From Streptomyces sp. GESEQ-4 (GTDB taxonomy: Bacteria > Actinomycetota > Actinomycetes > Streptomycetales > Streptomycetaceae), in contig NZ_JAFFSU010000008.1 in the NCBI RefSeq assembly GCF_017948455.1, forward strand, positions 248,001 to 312,000: a DNA stretch of 64,000 bases, given 5' to 3'. Both the position numbers and the translations under genes were made by a program. Below the pieces are notes generated by a model. It was not told where the DNA came from. It saw only the letters and a program-made list of their open reading frames with translations, and searched no databases. How positions within the stretch are numbered: position 1 is the stretch's first letter; each line of letters opens with the position of its first letter. Positions 27,346 through 35,876 of this stretch are shown here, piece by piece.

Positions 27346-27380
27346 GCCTGTGCTTCAGCGGGGGTGGTGGGCGGCCCGGC

Positions 27381-28001
27381 TCACCGCCCCGACGCCGTGA
27401 ACGCCTCCCGCTCCAGCCCCAGTTCGCGGGCGAGGGCGTCGTCCACCCATTCCTGCGCACGCGCGCGTGACACCGCGCCGGTGTAGGCGGTCATCTGTAC
27501 GGCGAGTCCGTCGAGGAGGGCGGTGAGGCGCAGGGCCGCGCCGGTGGGATCCGGGCAGCGGAACTCGCCCGCGGCCACTCCTTCGGCGATGACCTCGGCG
27601 ATCGCGGCCTTCCACTCCCTGTCGAGGTCCCGGGTGACGTCTCGCAGGGCGGGCTCGCGCAGCGCCGCCGCCCAGCCCTCGATCCACAGCCGCCAGCCCT
27701 TGGCCTGGCCCGTGGGCGCGTACCAGCGCACGGCGGTCCGAAGCCGGCGCAGCGCAGTCGTACGGCGGCCGAGCAGCCGGCGCAGCTGCGCGAGGTCCGC
27801 CTCGGCGGCGTGGGTGAAGGCCGCGGCGACGAGCTTCTCCTTGGTGGAGAAGTGATAGAGCACCAGCGCGTTGCTCACACCCAGCGCCGTGGCCACGTCG
27901 GCGATCCGGACGGCCGCCACTCCCCGTGCCTCGATCTGCTCGATGGCGGCCTTCAGCAGCTCCTCGCGCCGCTCCGCCACGCTCAATCGCACCCTCGCCA
28001 C
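27381..28001 (-). CDS. TetR-family transcriptional regulator
   Basis: The 206-residue protein has an N-terminal TetR helix-turn-helix (about residues 10-55; IADVATALGVSNALVLYHF) and an all-helical ligand-binding C-terminus of the BetI-like kind. It lies 36 bp downstream of the dehydrogenase gene on the same strand. A TetR-type palindrome stands before that dehydrogenase, so repression of this small operon by its own product is likely; the ligand is unknown. Confidence 0.9.
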   Translation of the reverse strand: MARVRLSVAERREELLKAAIEQIEARGVAAVRIADVATALGVSNALVLYHFSTKEKLVAAAFTHAAEADLAQLRRLLGRRTTALRRLRTAVRWYAPTGQAKGWRLWIEGWAAALREPALRDVTRDLDREWKAAIAEVIAEGVAAGEFRCPDPTGAALRLTALLDGLAVQMTAYTGAVSRARAQEWVDDALARELGLEREAFTASGR

Positions 28002-28037
28002 GCGCTCACCCTACCCAGAACATGTCAACGGCCCTCG

Positions 28038-29216
28038 TCACCGGTACCACCCGAACCGTGCGGCGATCACCGGCAGCCGGTCAGCGACGATGGCGTGCGC
28101 GGCGGCCCGCGGCGTCGTCCCGTCCGTCTCAGCCCGGGCCAGCATCAGGTCCACCAGGGCGCGCATCGAACGGCGTGTGTACGCGAACGCCTCGTCCGCG
28201 TCCGCGCCGATGTCGCCGAACAGCGTCCACCACCACCAGGCGTTCGTCCCCGAGTTGACGACCACGTCCGGCAGCACGACGACGCCGCGCGCGGCCAGCA
28301 GCTCCTCCGCCTCGGGGAGTACGGGCATATTGGCCGCCTCGACGATCCAGCGGGCGGTGATCCGCTCCTGGTTCGCGGCGTCGATCGCGTACGAGACCGC
28401 CGCGGGCACCAGCACCTCCGCGCCGACGGACAGCCAGGCGTCGCCCGGCAGTTCCCGGTCACCGGGGCGCAGCACGCCGCGGTCGACGGTCCCGTACGCG
28501 TCCCGTGCGGCGAGCAGCGCCTCGACGTCGAGCCCCTGCGGATTGGCGATCGTGCCCTTGATGTCGGCGACAGCCACCACGGTGAGCCCCGCGCGCGTGA
28601 GGAAGCGCGCCGTCGCCCCACCCATGGTGCCCAGGCCCTGCACGGCGACCTGCGTTCCGGCGTACGGCACGCTCGCCCGGTCCAGCGCGGCGAGCGCCGA
28701 CTCGGCGACCCCGCAGCCGCCGACGAGTTCGTCGAGCCCGATGCCGTCCACGTCGACGGCGAACGCGTCGGCGAGTCGGCGCCGGGCCGCGGCCTCGTCG
28801 TCCAGCAGCGGATACACGGCCTGGATCGACGACACGAGCCCCGCCTCCGCGGCCGCCCGGTCCACCAGGTCCTGGGTGAGCCCGAGATCCTCGCCCGTGG
28901 TCCAGACAGTCTCGATGTGCGGCCGCATGGCGCGCAGGTAGCGCACCAGCAGCTCGTACGCGTCCGGGTCCTGCGGATCGCAGTCGATGCCGCCCTTGGC
29001 GCCGCCGAGGGTGACGTACCGGCCCTCGGGGTCGTAGTGCAGCGCCTCCTTCATGGTCATGCCGCGCGCGAGTCCGGCGACCTCGTCGAGGGTGCAGCCC
29101 GCCCGCATCCGCAGACCCCCACTGGACACGCCGCGCACCAGCCGGTCGACGACCAGGAAGCCCTGCCGCCCGGTGACGTGGTCGGTCCACACGAGCGACA
29201 TCAGGGGGGTGGTCAT
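28038..29216 (-). CDS. Glu/Leu/Phe/Val dehydrogenase family protein
   Basis: The 392-residue enzyme has the N-terminal amino-acid-binding domain with GGLRM and the catalytic lysine region GGAKGGI. A Rossmann domain (VAVQGLGTMGGATARFL) follows for NAD(P). The family deaminates amino acids to 2-oxo acids. The substrate cannot be told from the sequence: a Streptomyces valine dehydrogenase is usually shorter, and glutamate dehydrogenase longer. A WWWWT stretch near residue 325 is unusual. ATG 29216 is used. It is the first gene of a two-gene operon with the TetR regulator. Confidence 0.85.
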   Translation of the reverse strand: MTTPLMSLVWTDHVTGRQGFLVVDRLVRGVSSGGLRMRAGCTLDEVAGLARGMTMKEALHYDPEGRYVTLGGAKGGIDCDPQDPDAYELLVRYLRAMRPHIETVWTTGEDLGLTQDLVDRAAAEAGLVSSIQAVYPLLDDEAAARRRLADAFAVDVDGIGLDELVGGCGVAESALAALDRASVPYAGTQVAVQGLGTMGGATARFLTRAGLTVVAVADIKGTIANPQGLDVEALLAARDAYGTVDRGVLRPGDRELPGDAWLSVGAEVLVPAAVSYAIDAANQERITARWIVEAANMPVLPEAEELLAARGVVVLPDVVVNSGTNAWWWWTLFGDIGADADEAFAYTRRSMRALVDLMLARAETDGTTPRAAAHAIVADRLPVIAARFGWYR

Positions 29217-29238
29217 GCGGGCTCCTCGAGGCGAGCGT

Positions 29239-29258
29239 TACTGAATGATCAGTCAGTA
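29239..29258. promoter_or_regulatory. TetR-type palindromic operator
   Basis: A 20-bp palindrome TACTGA-n-TGATCA-n-TCAGTA, symmetrical except for the two n positions, stands 23 bp before the dehydrogenase start and 100 bp before the divergent MOSC gene. This form is typical of TetR-family sites. The TetR gene two genes away is the natural candidate; both directions could be controlled. Confidence 0.65.
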
Positions 29259-29358
29259 TCGGGAGGGACGTCCGGTCGTGTCAACGAGAAACCGGTTGAC
29301 GGGCCGCAGGGCAGCGCGTCATATCGTCGACGGACGTCGGAGAGAGCGGGACGAAGGT

Positions 29359-30186
29359 ATGGCTCATGTCGTCGAACTGACCTACTACCCCATCAAGGGG
29401 TGCGCCGGGACCTCGCCGGGCGAGGCGCTCGTGACGCCCGCCGGTCTCGCCCACGACCGCGGCTTCATGGTCGTCAGCGAGGCGGGAGTGTTCCGGACGC
29501 AGCGGCGGGATCCGCGGCTCGCGCTCATCCGGCCGGAGGTCGGCGCGGGCGGGGAGCTGCTGGTGCTGCGGGCGCCGGGGTACGAGGCCGTGCAGGTCGA
29601 CGTGGACGCGTCCGGGGCTCGGCGGCCGGTCGACCTGTTCGGGAATCCGTACCAGGGCATCGACCAGGGGGACACGGCCGCCGCCTGGCTGTCGGACGTG
29701 CTCCAGGCCCCCAGCAGACTCGTGCGCGTGCCGCCCGAGCACGACCGGGTGACCGACGGCCGGACACCGGGCACCTCCGGCTACGCCGACAGCTGCGCAC
29801 TGCACATGCTCTCCCGCTCCACCCTGGACCTCCTCAACGCCAAGGTGGCGGAGCGCGGCGGCAGCCCGCTGCCGATGGACCGCTTCCGCCCGAACGTCGT
29901 CGTCGGCGGCTGGGACGAACCGCACACCGAGGACCGCGCCCACCGCATCACCCTCGGCGACGCCGAACTGGGCTACGCGAAGCTCGCCATCCGCTGCGCC
30001 GTCACCCTGGTCGACCAGGAGACCGGGACCAGGGACGGCCCGGAACCGCTGCGCACACTCGCCGGCTACCGTCGGGCGGCCGAGGGCGGAGTCGCGTTCG
30101 GCGCGAAGTTCGCGGTCCTGCGACCCGGCAAGGTGACGGTCGGGGACGAGGTGGACGTGCAGGTCTGGGGCGACTCGGAGCTCTAG
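29359..30186 (+). CDS. MOSC domain protein (molybdenum cofactor sulfurase C-terminal type)
   Basis: The 275-residue protein has an N-terminal MOSC_N beta-barrel (about residues 3-110; LTYYPIKGCAG, LAHDRGFMVV) and a C-terminal MOSC domain with MDRFRPNVVV and the conserved cysteine in IRCAVTLVDQETG. MOSC proteins carry sulfur for molybdenum cofactor or take part in amidoxime-reducing (mARC-like) systems. No ferredoxin domain is present. ATG 29359 follows ACGAAGGT. It is divergent from the dehydrogenase across the palindromic operator. Confidence 0.88.
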   Translation: MAHVVELTYYPIKGCAGTSPGEALVTPAGLAHDRGFMVVSEAGVFRTQRRDPRLALIRPEVGAGGELLVLRAPGYEAVQVDVDASGARRPVDLFGNPYQGIDQGDTAAAWLSDVLQAPSRLVRVPPEHDRVTDGRTPGTSGYADSCALHMLSRSTLDLLNAKVAERGGSPLPMDRFRPNVVVGGWDEPHTEDRAHRITLGDAELGYAKLAIRCAVTLVDQETGTRDGPEPLRTLAGYRRAAEGGVAFGAKFAVLRPGKVTVGDEVDVQVWGDSEL

Positions 30187-30295
30187 TTCCGCGCGGGCGG
30201 AGACGGATGGGACATCCCCCTGTGACCGGGGCGACCCGGGAGTGTCAGAGGGGCGACCCATAATGGAAGCCTCAGCGATTCCCCCTGGAGGTACC

Positions 30296-31549
30296 GTGAC
30301 CGGATTCCGTTCCCTGAGCTCCGGGCTCCGCGCACTGCAGCCCGCGGCCTTCGGCGCGGACCCCAGTGGTGAGCGTCTGGCCCGTATCCGCAGATCGCCT
30401 CACTTCAAGGACGGGGTCTTCCTGAATCCCGGCGGCGAGGCTCGGACCCGGCCCTCCGGCTCGTCCGTGGAGCTCGCGAAGGGTTTCTTCGACAAGGACA
30501 CCCGCCCCCGCCGCGCCCCACAGGGCACCGTTCCGGTGCACGCCACCACCCTCGCCGACATCTCCCGGCCGCCCGCCACCGGACTGCGGCTGACCTGGAT
30601 GGGGCACTCCAGCGTGCTCGCGGAGATAGACGGTCGGCGCGTGCTGTTCGACCCCGTCTGGGGCGACCGCTGCTCCCCGTTCGCCTTCGCCGGCCCCAAG
30701 CGACTGCACCCGGTACCCATGCCGCTGGCCGCGCTCGGCCCGGTCGACGTCGTCGTCATCTCGCACGACCACTACGACCACCTGGACATGCCCTCGATCA
30801 AGACGCTGGCGGGCACGGACACCCTGTTCGCCGTGCCGCTCGGTGTCGGCGCCCACCTCGAACACTGGGGTGTCTCCGCGGACCGGCTGCGCGAGCTGGA
30901 CTGGCACGAGGAGACCAAGGTCGGCGGCCTCACCCTGACCGCCACCCCGGCCCGCCACTTCTGCGGCCGCGGACTGCGCAACACCCAGCACACCCTCTGG
31001 GCCTCCTGGTCGGTCGCGGGCGAGAACCACCGCATCTACCACAGCGGAGACACCGGCTACTTCGAGGGCTTCAAGGACATCGGCGCCGACTACGGCCCCT
31101 TCGACGCCACGATGATCCAGATCGGGGCCTACTCCGAGTACTGGCCCGACATCCACATGACCCCCGAAGAGGGCATGCGGGCCCATCTGGACCTCCAGGG
31201 CGGGTCACCCGCCGGGGTGATGATGCCGATCCACTGGGCCACCTTCAATCTGGCGATGCACCCGTGGGCGGAACCCGGCGAGGGCACCGTCGCCGCCGCC
31301 CGTGCGGAGGGCGCCCGCGTGGCCCTGCCGCGTCCCGGCGAGCCCTTCGAGCCCACGGCCGAGACCGTGCCGTCCGAGCCCTGGTGGCGTGCGGTGGCCG
31401 CGGCCCCGGCCGGCGGATGGCCGGACGCAGACGTTCCCACCGGCGCATCGACGAAGACCGCGACCGAAGGCCCGGCGGATACGGCCGGTGACGTTCCGGG
31501 CAGTGCTGCCGAGGGCAGCGGCGAGGCCGCGGCCGTACCGGCGGGCTGA
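30296..31549 (+). CDS. MBL-fold metallo-hydrolase (NAPE-PLD-like)
   Basis: The 417-residue protein has the metallo-beta-lactamase motif SHDHYDHLD, further metal ligands in the HSGDTGY region and PIHWATFNLA, and an N-terminal WMGHSSV strand. It resembles UlaG/NAPE-PLD-type hydrolases that act on phosphodiester lipids or lactones; the true substrate is unknown. The last 60 residues are an Ala/Gly/Thr-rich tail of low complexity. GTG 30296 follows GGAGGT closely; ATG 30263, behind GAGGGG, is an in-frame alternative. A strong terminator follows. Confidence 0.85.
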   Translation: MTGFRSLSSGLRALQPAAFGADPSGERLARIRRSPHFKDGVFLNPGGEARTRPSGSSVELAKGFFDKDTRPRRAPQGTVPVHATTLADISRPPATGLRLTWMGHSSVLAEIDGRRVLFDPVWGDRCSPFAFAGPKRLHPVPMPLAALGPVDVVVISHDHYDHLDMPSIKTLAGTDTLFAVPLGVGAHLEHWGVSADRLRELDWHEETKVGGLTLTATPARHFCGRGLRNTQHTLWASWSVAGENHRIYHSGDTGYFEGFKDIGADYGPFDATMIQIGAYSEYWPDIHMTPEEGMRAHLDLQGGSPAGVMMPIHWATFNLAMHPWAEPGEGTVAAARAEGARVALPRPGEPFEPTAETVPSEPWWRAVAAAPAGGWPDADVPTGASTKTATEGPADTAGDVPGSAAEGSGEAAAVPAG

Positions 31550-31569
31550 TCGCAGGGAGGGAAACGGTG

Positions 31570-31614
31570 GACGGCCAGGGCCGGGGGAGCGATGCGCCCC
31601 CGGCCCTGGCCGTC
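31570..31614 (+). terminator. Strong intrinsic terminator after the MBL gene
   Basis: A perfect 18-bp stem (31570-31587 with 31597-31614) with a 9-nt loop, starting 20 bp after the stop codon. It is the most stable hairpin I noticed in the window. Confidence 0.88.
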
Positions 31615-32005
31615 TGTTCATGACCGCTTCTGACCAGCTGTGATCGCTGTCTTCTCGTTTCCGATCCGGGACCTGAGGCGTTAATCGGTCTGTCGTACGA
31701 AGCCTCATACCAGAGCGGGACGCTGCCCGTGGGAGTTTGTCAACTGCCCACCGCACCTGATGCACAGGCGACTACTGTGAGTGTCCGCTGGGCGACGCAG
31801 GGCCGAAGTCATCGGTTCTCTCGACCGGCATCGCGATGCCGTGGACGGATCAGGGAGCGGGGTCTGGCAGGTGGAGCTGCGAGGCGGCGGAGGGAGTCGA
31901 CGCCATGGGGTCACCCCTGACGTGACCGGCAGGGCCCGCGAAACCGGTGGCGGCCACGCGAAACCCCCTGGCAACCAGGCCCGACGGACCAGCACAAGGA
32001 CACCG
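31615..32005. other. 391-bp leader of the conservon operon
   Basis: After the terminator, the region to the CvnA start holds no recognised gene. The CvnA frame remains open upstream to 31781, but that part lacks family sequence and the best ribosome-binding site (AAGGA, 31996-32000) serves ATG 32006. TTGTCA at 31737 resembles a -35 box, but I found no well-spaced -10. Confidence 0.4.
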
Positions 32006-34315
32006 ATGTCTCAGCTCCGCGCACCGGCAGCACGCGCAGACCGCCGCGAGGGCGGCAGGCACGGGCGGCCGCCCGCCCGCCCCGTACCGGCGCTGCCCGA
32101 GACGCAGATACGGCCTCAACTCCTGCGTCTCGCCGTGCTCCCGCCGGTCGCGGTCGCCCTCAGCGCCAGCGCCGCTGTGCTGTTCACCGTGCGCTCCACC
32201 GGGGCGCAGCCCAGCCTCACCCTGTGGGGCGTGCTCGCCGGCGCGGTCTCGGTGACCTGCGTCGGGATCGCCATCGCCGCCGTGGCCGCCGACCGTGCCG
32301 CCAAGTCCGTGAGCGACCGGGTCGGCGCGCTGCGGCGGAGCAGCGCGCGCGGCGAGGCCGATCTGAAGGCCCTCGTCGAAGCGCTGCGGCGCGGCGAAGG
32401 ACCGCCCCAGCGCAAGCCGCGCAGCGGACCCCCCGATGACGCCGACGACTTCGAACTGCTCGCCGCCGACCTGGCCCACGCACACGACGCCGCCGTCACC
32501 GCCGTCGTCCAGGCCGCACAGCTGTCCAGTCAGGCGGGCAGCGAGCAGAAGCTGGAGGTCTTCCTGAACCTCGCCCGGCGCCTCCAGTCGCTGGTGCACC
32601 GCGAGATCTCCATCCTCGACGAGCTGGAGAACGAGATCGAGGATCCCGACCTGCTCAAGGGCCTCTTTCACGTAGACCACCTCGCCACCCGCATCCGGCG
32701 CCACGCGGAGAACCTCGCCGTACTCGGCGGCGCCGTGTCGCGCAGGCAGTGGAGCAACCCGGTCTCCATGACCGAGGTGCTGCGCTCGGCCATCGCCGAG
32801 GTCGAGCAGTACTCGCGCGTCAAGCTCGTGCCGCCGATCGACGGCACCCTGCGCGGGCACGCCGTCGCCGACGTGATCCATCTGCTCGCCGAACTCGTGG
32901 AGAACGCCACGGTGTTCTCCGCCCCGCACACCCAAGTCCTGCTGCGCGCCAACCTGGTCACCTCCGGGCTCGCGGTCGAGGTCGAGGACCGCGGACTCGG
33001 CATGCCCGTCGGTGAGCAGAGCAAGATGAACGCCCTGCTCGCCGACCCCGACCAGGTCAATGTGGCCAGCCTGCTCGCCGACGGCCGCATCGGGCTGTTC
33101 GTCGTCTCCCAGCTCGCCCGGCGGCACGGCATCAACGTCCGCCTGCAGAACAACATTTACGGCGGTGTCCAGGCCGTACTCGTCGTGCCGCAGGGGTTGT
33201 TGGGTACGCATCCGGGCGCGCCGGGAGTCGTACGGCCGTCGCAGGAAACCGGTGGTGGTGGGGGAGCGGCCGTTCCGGCACAGCAGCATCCGCGGCCGGT
33301 GTCGGCACCGGCACCGGCACGCGACGCGGGGCAGCAGCGGATCGTGCCCTCGGCGCCGACCGTCGTGCCGCCCCGGCAGGCTCCTCGGGCCGCCGCCCCG
33401 ATGCCGGACGGCGGCCCGCCGATGCCGTTGCCCGTGCGTGTCCACGAGGAGCGGCCCACTCCGGCCGAGGCACTGCCGGGCATCCGGCCCGAGGACCGTC
33501 CGCTCGTCGCCGAAAACACGGCCGCACCGCCCCTGCCGCGCACCGGCACCGTCCGCGGCACCATGGGCAAGCCCCAACTGCCCCGGCGCCGGGCCCAGGA
33601 ACACATCGCCCCCCAACTCCGCGACGGACCGGCCCCACGCCAGCAGGACACGGACCACCTCGTCGGCCACGACCCCGGCCTCATGGCGGCCTTCCAACGC
33701 GGCATCGGGCTCGCGGAGGCACAGCAGCACAGGGAGCCGGGCTACATGGAGTCGGGCCACATGGAGTCGCGCGACATGGATTCGGGCCGCATGGAGCCGG
33801 GCCACATGGAGTTGCGCGACGTGGGTTCGGGCCACGTCGAGTCGGGCCACTTGGAGTCGGCCCGCATGGAGTCGGGCCACGTGCAGTCGCGCTACACGGA
33901 CTCGGGCCGCATGGAGCCGGCGCACACGGACTCGGACCACAGAGACGTCCCGAACAGCAGCGCCTCCCTCTACATGGACTCGCCGCACATGGACTCACCA
34001 CACAGGGAGTCCCGGCGCACGGACGCCACGTCCCTGGAGACTCCGGGCACGGTGTTCGGACACAGGGATACCGGGCCACACACGGTGTCCGGCCACATGG
34101 AGTCGGCACACATGGAACCGGTACGCACCGAGCCGACGCGCCTCGCGTCGGCCCGACCCGATGCGTCCCACGCAGATGCCGAACCCATGACCAGGGCCCA
34201 CTCCATGGACGTACCGCCCATGGATCCGCCCCACACAACGGAAGCGCGCCGCGTGCCGCCCCGCTCGGACCAGCACACCACCACCCGGCACGACGGGAGC
34301 GCACCAGCCGGATGA
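32006..34315 (+). CDS. cvnA: CvnA: nitrate/sulfonate-sensor-like histidine kinase of a conservon
   Basis: The 769-residue membrane sensor has two helices near the N-terminus (about residues 40-60 and 72-92), then a cytosolic dimerisation region and a GHKL ATPase domain. The N box is ELVENATVFSAPHTQV and the G box EDRGLGMP. After about residue 400 follow a proline-rich linker and, from about 579, a run of pentapeptide repeats. CvnA kinases act with the roadblock protein CvnB, CvnC and the small GTPase CvnD in a membrane complex that resembles eukaryotic G-protein coupling. The signal is unknown. ATG 32006 has AAGGA 5 nt upstream. The stop overlaps the next frame (ATGA). Confidence 0.92.
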   Translation: MSQLRAPAARADRREGGRHGRPPARPVPALPETQIRPQLLRLAVLPPVAVALSASAAVLFTVRSTGAQPSLTLWGVLAGAVSVTCVGIAIAAVAADRAAKSVSDRVGALRRSSARGEADLKALVEALRRGEGPPQRKPRSGPPDDADDFELLAADLAHAHDAAVTAVVQAAQLSSQAGSEQKLEVFLNLARRLQSLVHREISILDELENEIEDPDLLKGLFHVDHLATRIRRHAENLAVLGGAVSRRQWSNPVSMTEVLRSAIAEVEQYSRVKLVPPIDGTLRGHAVADVIHLLAELVENATVFSAPHTQVLLRANLVTSGLAVEVEDRGLGMPVGEQSKMNALLADPDQVNVASLLADGRIGLFVVSQLARRHGINVRLQNNIYGGVQAVLVVPQGLLGTHPGAPGVVRPSQETGGGGGAAVPAQQHPRPVSAPAPARDAGQQRIVPSAPTVVPPRQAPRAAAPMPDGGPPMPLPVRVHEERPTPAEALPGIRPEDRPLVAENTAAPPLPRTGTVRGTMGKPQLPRRRAQEHIAPQLRDGPAPRQQDTDHLVGHDPGLMAAFQRGIGLAEAQQHREPGYMESGHMESRDMDSGRMEPGHMELRDVGSGHVESGHLESARMESGHVQSRYTDSGRMEPAHTDSDHRDVPNSSASLYMDSPHMDSPHRESRRTDATSLETPGTVFGHRDTGPHTVSGHMESAHMEPVRTEPTRLASARPDASHADAEPMTRAHSMDVPPMDPPHTTEARRVPPRSDQHTTTRHDGSAPAG
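33740..33934 (+). repeat. Thirteen tandem 15-bp repeats encoding pentapeptides in CvnA
   Basis: From 33740 the sequence repeats every 15 bp for 13 units, giving pentapeptides of consensus G/R-H/D/R-M/V-E/D-S/P (GYMES, GHMES, RDMDS, GRMEP, GHMEL and so on). More divergent units continue to about 34200 (LYMDS, PHMDS, PHRES; GHMES, AHMEP). Third positions and second residues vary, so the repeat is old or under selection rather than a recent slippage product. Confidence 0.85.
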
Positions 34316-34413
34316 CCACCACCGCAGACACCCCCCTGCCCAACGCCACCCCCACCCCCACCCCAACCCCCAGCGCTCCCGCAGACCTTCGTACCTCAAG
34401 GAGTCGATCCACC

Positions 34414-34848
34414 ATGGCGAGCGAAGCGCCGACCGGCCAGGTATCCGATCTCGACTGGCTGATGAGCGGCCTCGTGCAGCGCGTACCGCACACCAGCAGC
34501 GCGGTACTCCTGTCCTGTGACGGGCTTGTGAAGTCGGTCCACGGCCTCGACCCGGACAGCGCCGACCACATGGCCGCCCTGGCCTCCGGCCTCTACTCCC
34601 TCGGCCGCAGCGCAGGCGTCCGCTTCGGCGACGGCGGAGACGTGCGCCAGGTCGTCGTCGAACTCGACTCGACCCTGCTGTTCGTGACCACCGCCGGATC
34701 CGGCACGTGCCTCGCCGTGCTGGCCGGCCGTGAGGCCGACGCGGCGGTGCTCGGTTACGAGATGGCGATGCTGGTCAAGAGCGTCCGCCCTTACCTGATG
34801 ACCGCGCCCCGTCAGCACGCCGTCGAATCCACGGCGTTGAGGCCTTGA
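34414..34848 (+). CDS. cvnB: CvnB: roadblock/LC7 domain protein
   Basis: The 144-residue roadblock/LC7-fold protein begins MASEAPTGQVSDLDWLMSGL and covers the whole domain (LLSCDGLVKSVHGLD, LFVTTAGSGTCLAVLA). In conservons it is thought to modulate the CvnD GTPase. ATG 34414 follows AAGGAG by 10 nt and fits the usual CvnB length. The frame is open from ATG 34312, which overlaps the CvnA stop, but that would add a low-complexity Thr/Pro leader of 34 residues. Confidence 0.9.
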   Translation: MASEAPTGQVSDLDWLMSGLVQRVPHTSSAVLLSCDGLVKSVHGLDPDSADHMAALASGLYSLGRSAGVRFGDGGDVRQVVVELDSTLLFVTTAGSGTCLAVLAGREADAAVLGYEMAMLVKSVRPYLMTAPRQHAVESTALRP

Positions 34849-34850
34849 CC

Positions 34851-35222
34851 GTGGCGGCGGCCGGCGACGGGCCCTGGCTCGACGACGCGGCCGGTCGGCT
34901 GGTGCGCCCCTTCACGGTCAGCAACGGCCGCACCCGGCCCACTGTCGCGCTCGACCTCCTGTCGCAGGTGAGGGCCACCGGGGCCACCCCCCTCGGCTAC
35001 CTCGGCCCCGAGCACGCGCAGGCCCTCGACCTGTGCCGCGCGCCCGTTTCGGTCGCCGAGGTCGCCGCCCATCTGAAGCTGCCGGCGGTGGTCACCAAGG
35101 TGCTGCTGTCCGACCTCGTCGACTGCGGGGCCCTGACCACCAAGCCACCCGAGTTCCACCACAACCCCACTGACCGGGCCCTTCTGGAGGCAGTGCTCGA
35201 TGGACTACGACGACAGCTCTGA
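34851..35222 (+). CDS. cvnC: CvnC: DUF742 protein
   Basis: The 123-residue DUF742 protein has the WLDDAAGRLVRPFTVSNGR start and a winged-helix-like C-terminus (VSVAEVAAHLKLPAVVTKVL). In the conservon complex it links CvnB and CvnD. GTG 34851 lies 8 nt after GAGG. A TTG at 34845 overlaps the CvnB stop, but is only 2 nt from that site. Its end overlaps CvnD by 23 nt. Confidence 0.9.
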   Translation: MAAAGDGPWLDDAAGRLVRPFTVSNGRTRPTVALDLLSQVRATGATPLGYLGPEHAQALDLCRAPVSVAEVAAHLKLPAVVTKVLLSDLVDCGALTTKPPEFHHNPTDRALLEAVLDGLRRQL

Positions 35223-35817
35223 CTACGACGAGGGCGCCGACGCCTTCCCCACCGCGCTCAAGATCCTGGTGGCGGGAGGGTTCGGGGTCGGCAAGACGAC
35301 CTTCGTCGGCGCCGTCAGCGAGATCGCGCCGCTCAGCACGGAGGAGTTGCTCACCACGGTCAGCGCCGCGACCGACAACCTCGAAGGGATCGAGAACAAG
35401 GTCGAGACGACGGTGGCCATGGACTTCGGCCGCATCACCCTCGACCCGGAACATGTGTTGTACCTGTTCGGCACACCGGGACAGGAGCGGTTCTGGTTCA
35501 TGTGGGACGAGCTCTCCGAGGGCGCCCTCGGAGCGATCATCCTCGCCGACACCCGCCGACTGGAGGACTGCTTCGCCGCCGTCGACTTCTTCGAGCAGCG
35601 CGGCATGGGCTTCATCGTCGCGATCAACGAGTTCGACGGCTCCCACCGCTACGACCCCCAGGAGGTACGCGCGGCCATCGACCTCGACCCGGAGATCCCC
35701 GTCGTGCGCTGCGACGCCCGGATCTCCAGCTCCGGCGTCCAGACCCTGCTGACCCTCGTACGCCACCTCATCGCCCACGCCCCGGCCCCCGCGCCGAGCC
35801 ATGGCGCCCACATGTGA
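35200..35817 (+). CDS. cvnD: CvnD: conservon small GTPase
   Basis: The 205-residue Ras-like ATP/GTP-binding protein has the P-loop GGFGVGKTT (about residues 26-34), switch-II FGTPGQERFW and the NKxD equivalent INEFD. It is a cytosolic or membrane-associated switch, controlled by the CvnA-C proteins. It starts with an acidic stretch, MDYDDSSDYDEGAD. The length is normal for the family. Confidence 0.93.
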   Translation: MDYDDSSDYDEGADAFPTALKILVAGGFGVGKTTFVGAVSEIAPLSTEELLTTVSAATDNLEGIENKVETTVAMDFGRITLDPEHVLYLFGTPGQERFWFMWDELSEGALGAIILADTRRLEDCFAAVDFFEQRGMGFIVAINEFDGSHRYDPQEVRAAIDLDPEIPVVRCDARISSSGVQTLLTLVRHLIAHAPAPAPSHGAHM

Positions 35818-35876
35818 TCCCCGCACACCCCACGGAGCCCGCCTATGAGCCATCCCCACAGCGACGGAGTGCGCCG

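Noticed and set aside
27810-30263. An 817-residue plus-strand frame
   Set aside because: It is antisense to the TetR and dehydrogenase genes and crosses the operator; composition is Arg/Pro/His-rich without any domain.
33740-33934. CRISPR-like regular repetition
   Set aside because: The 15-bp units have no spacers, are in frame and lie in a coding region; there are no cas genes.
33700-33988. Minus-strand repeats reading VARLH over and over
   Set aside because: They are the complement of the CvnA pentapeptide repeats, and the real frame on the plus strand continues a clear kinase.
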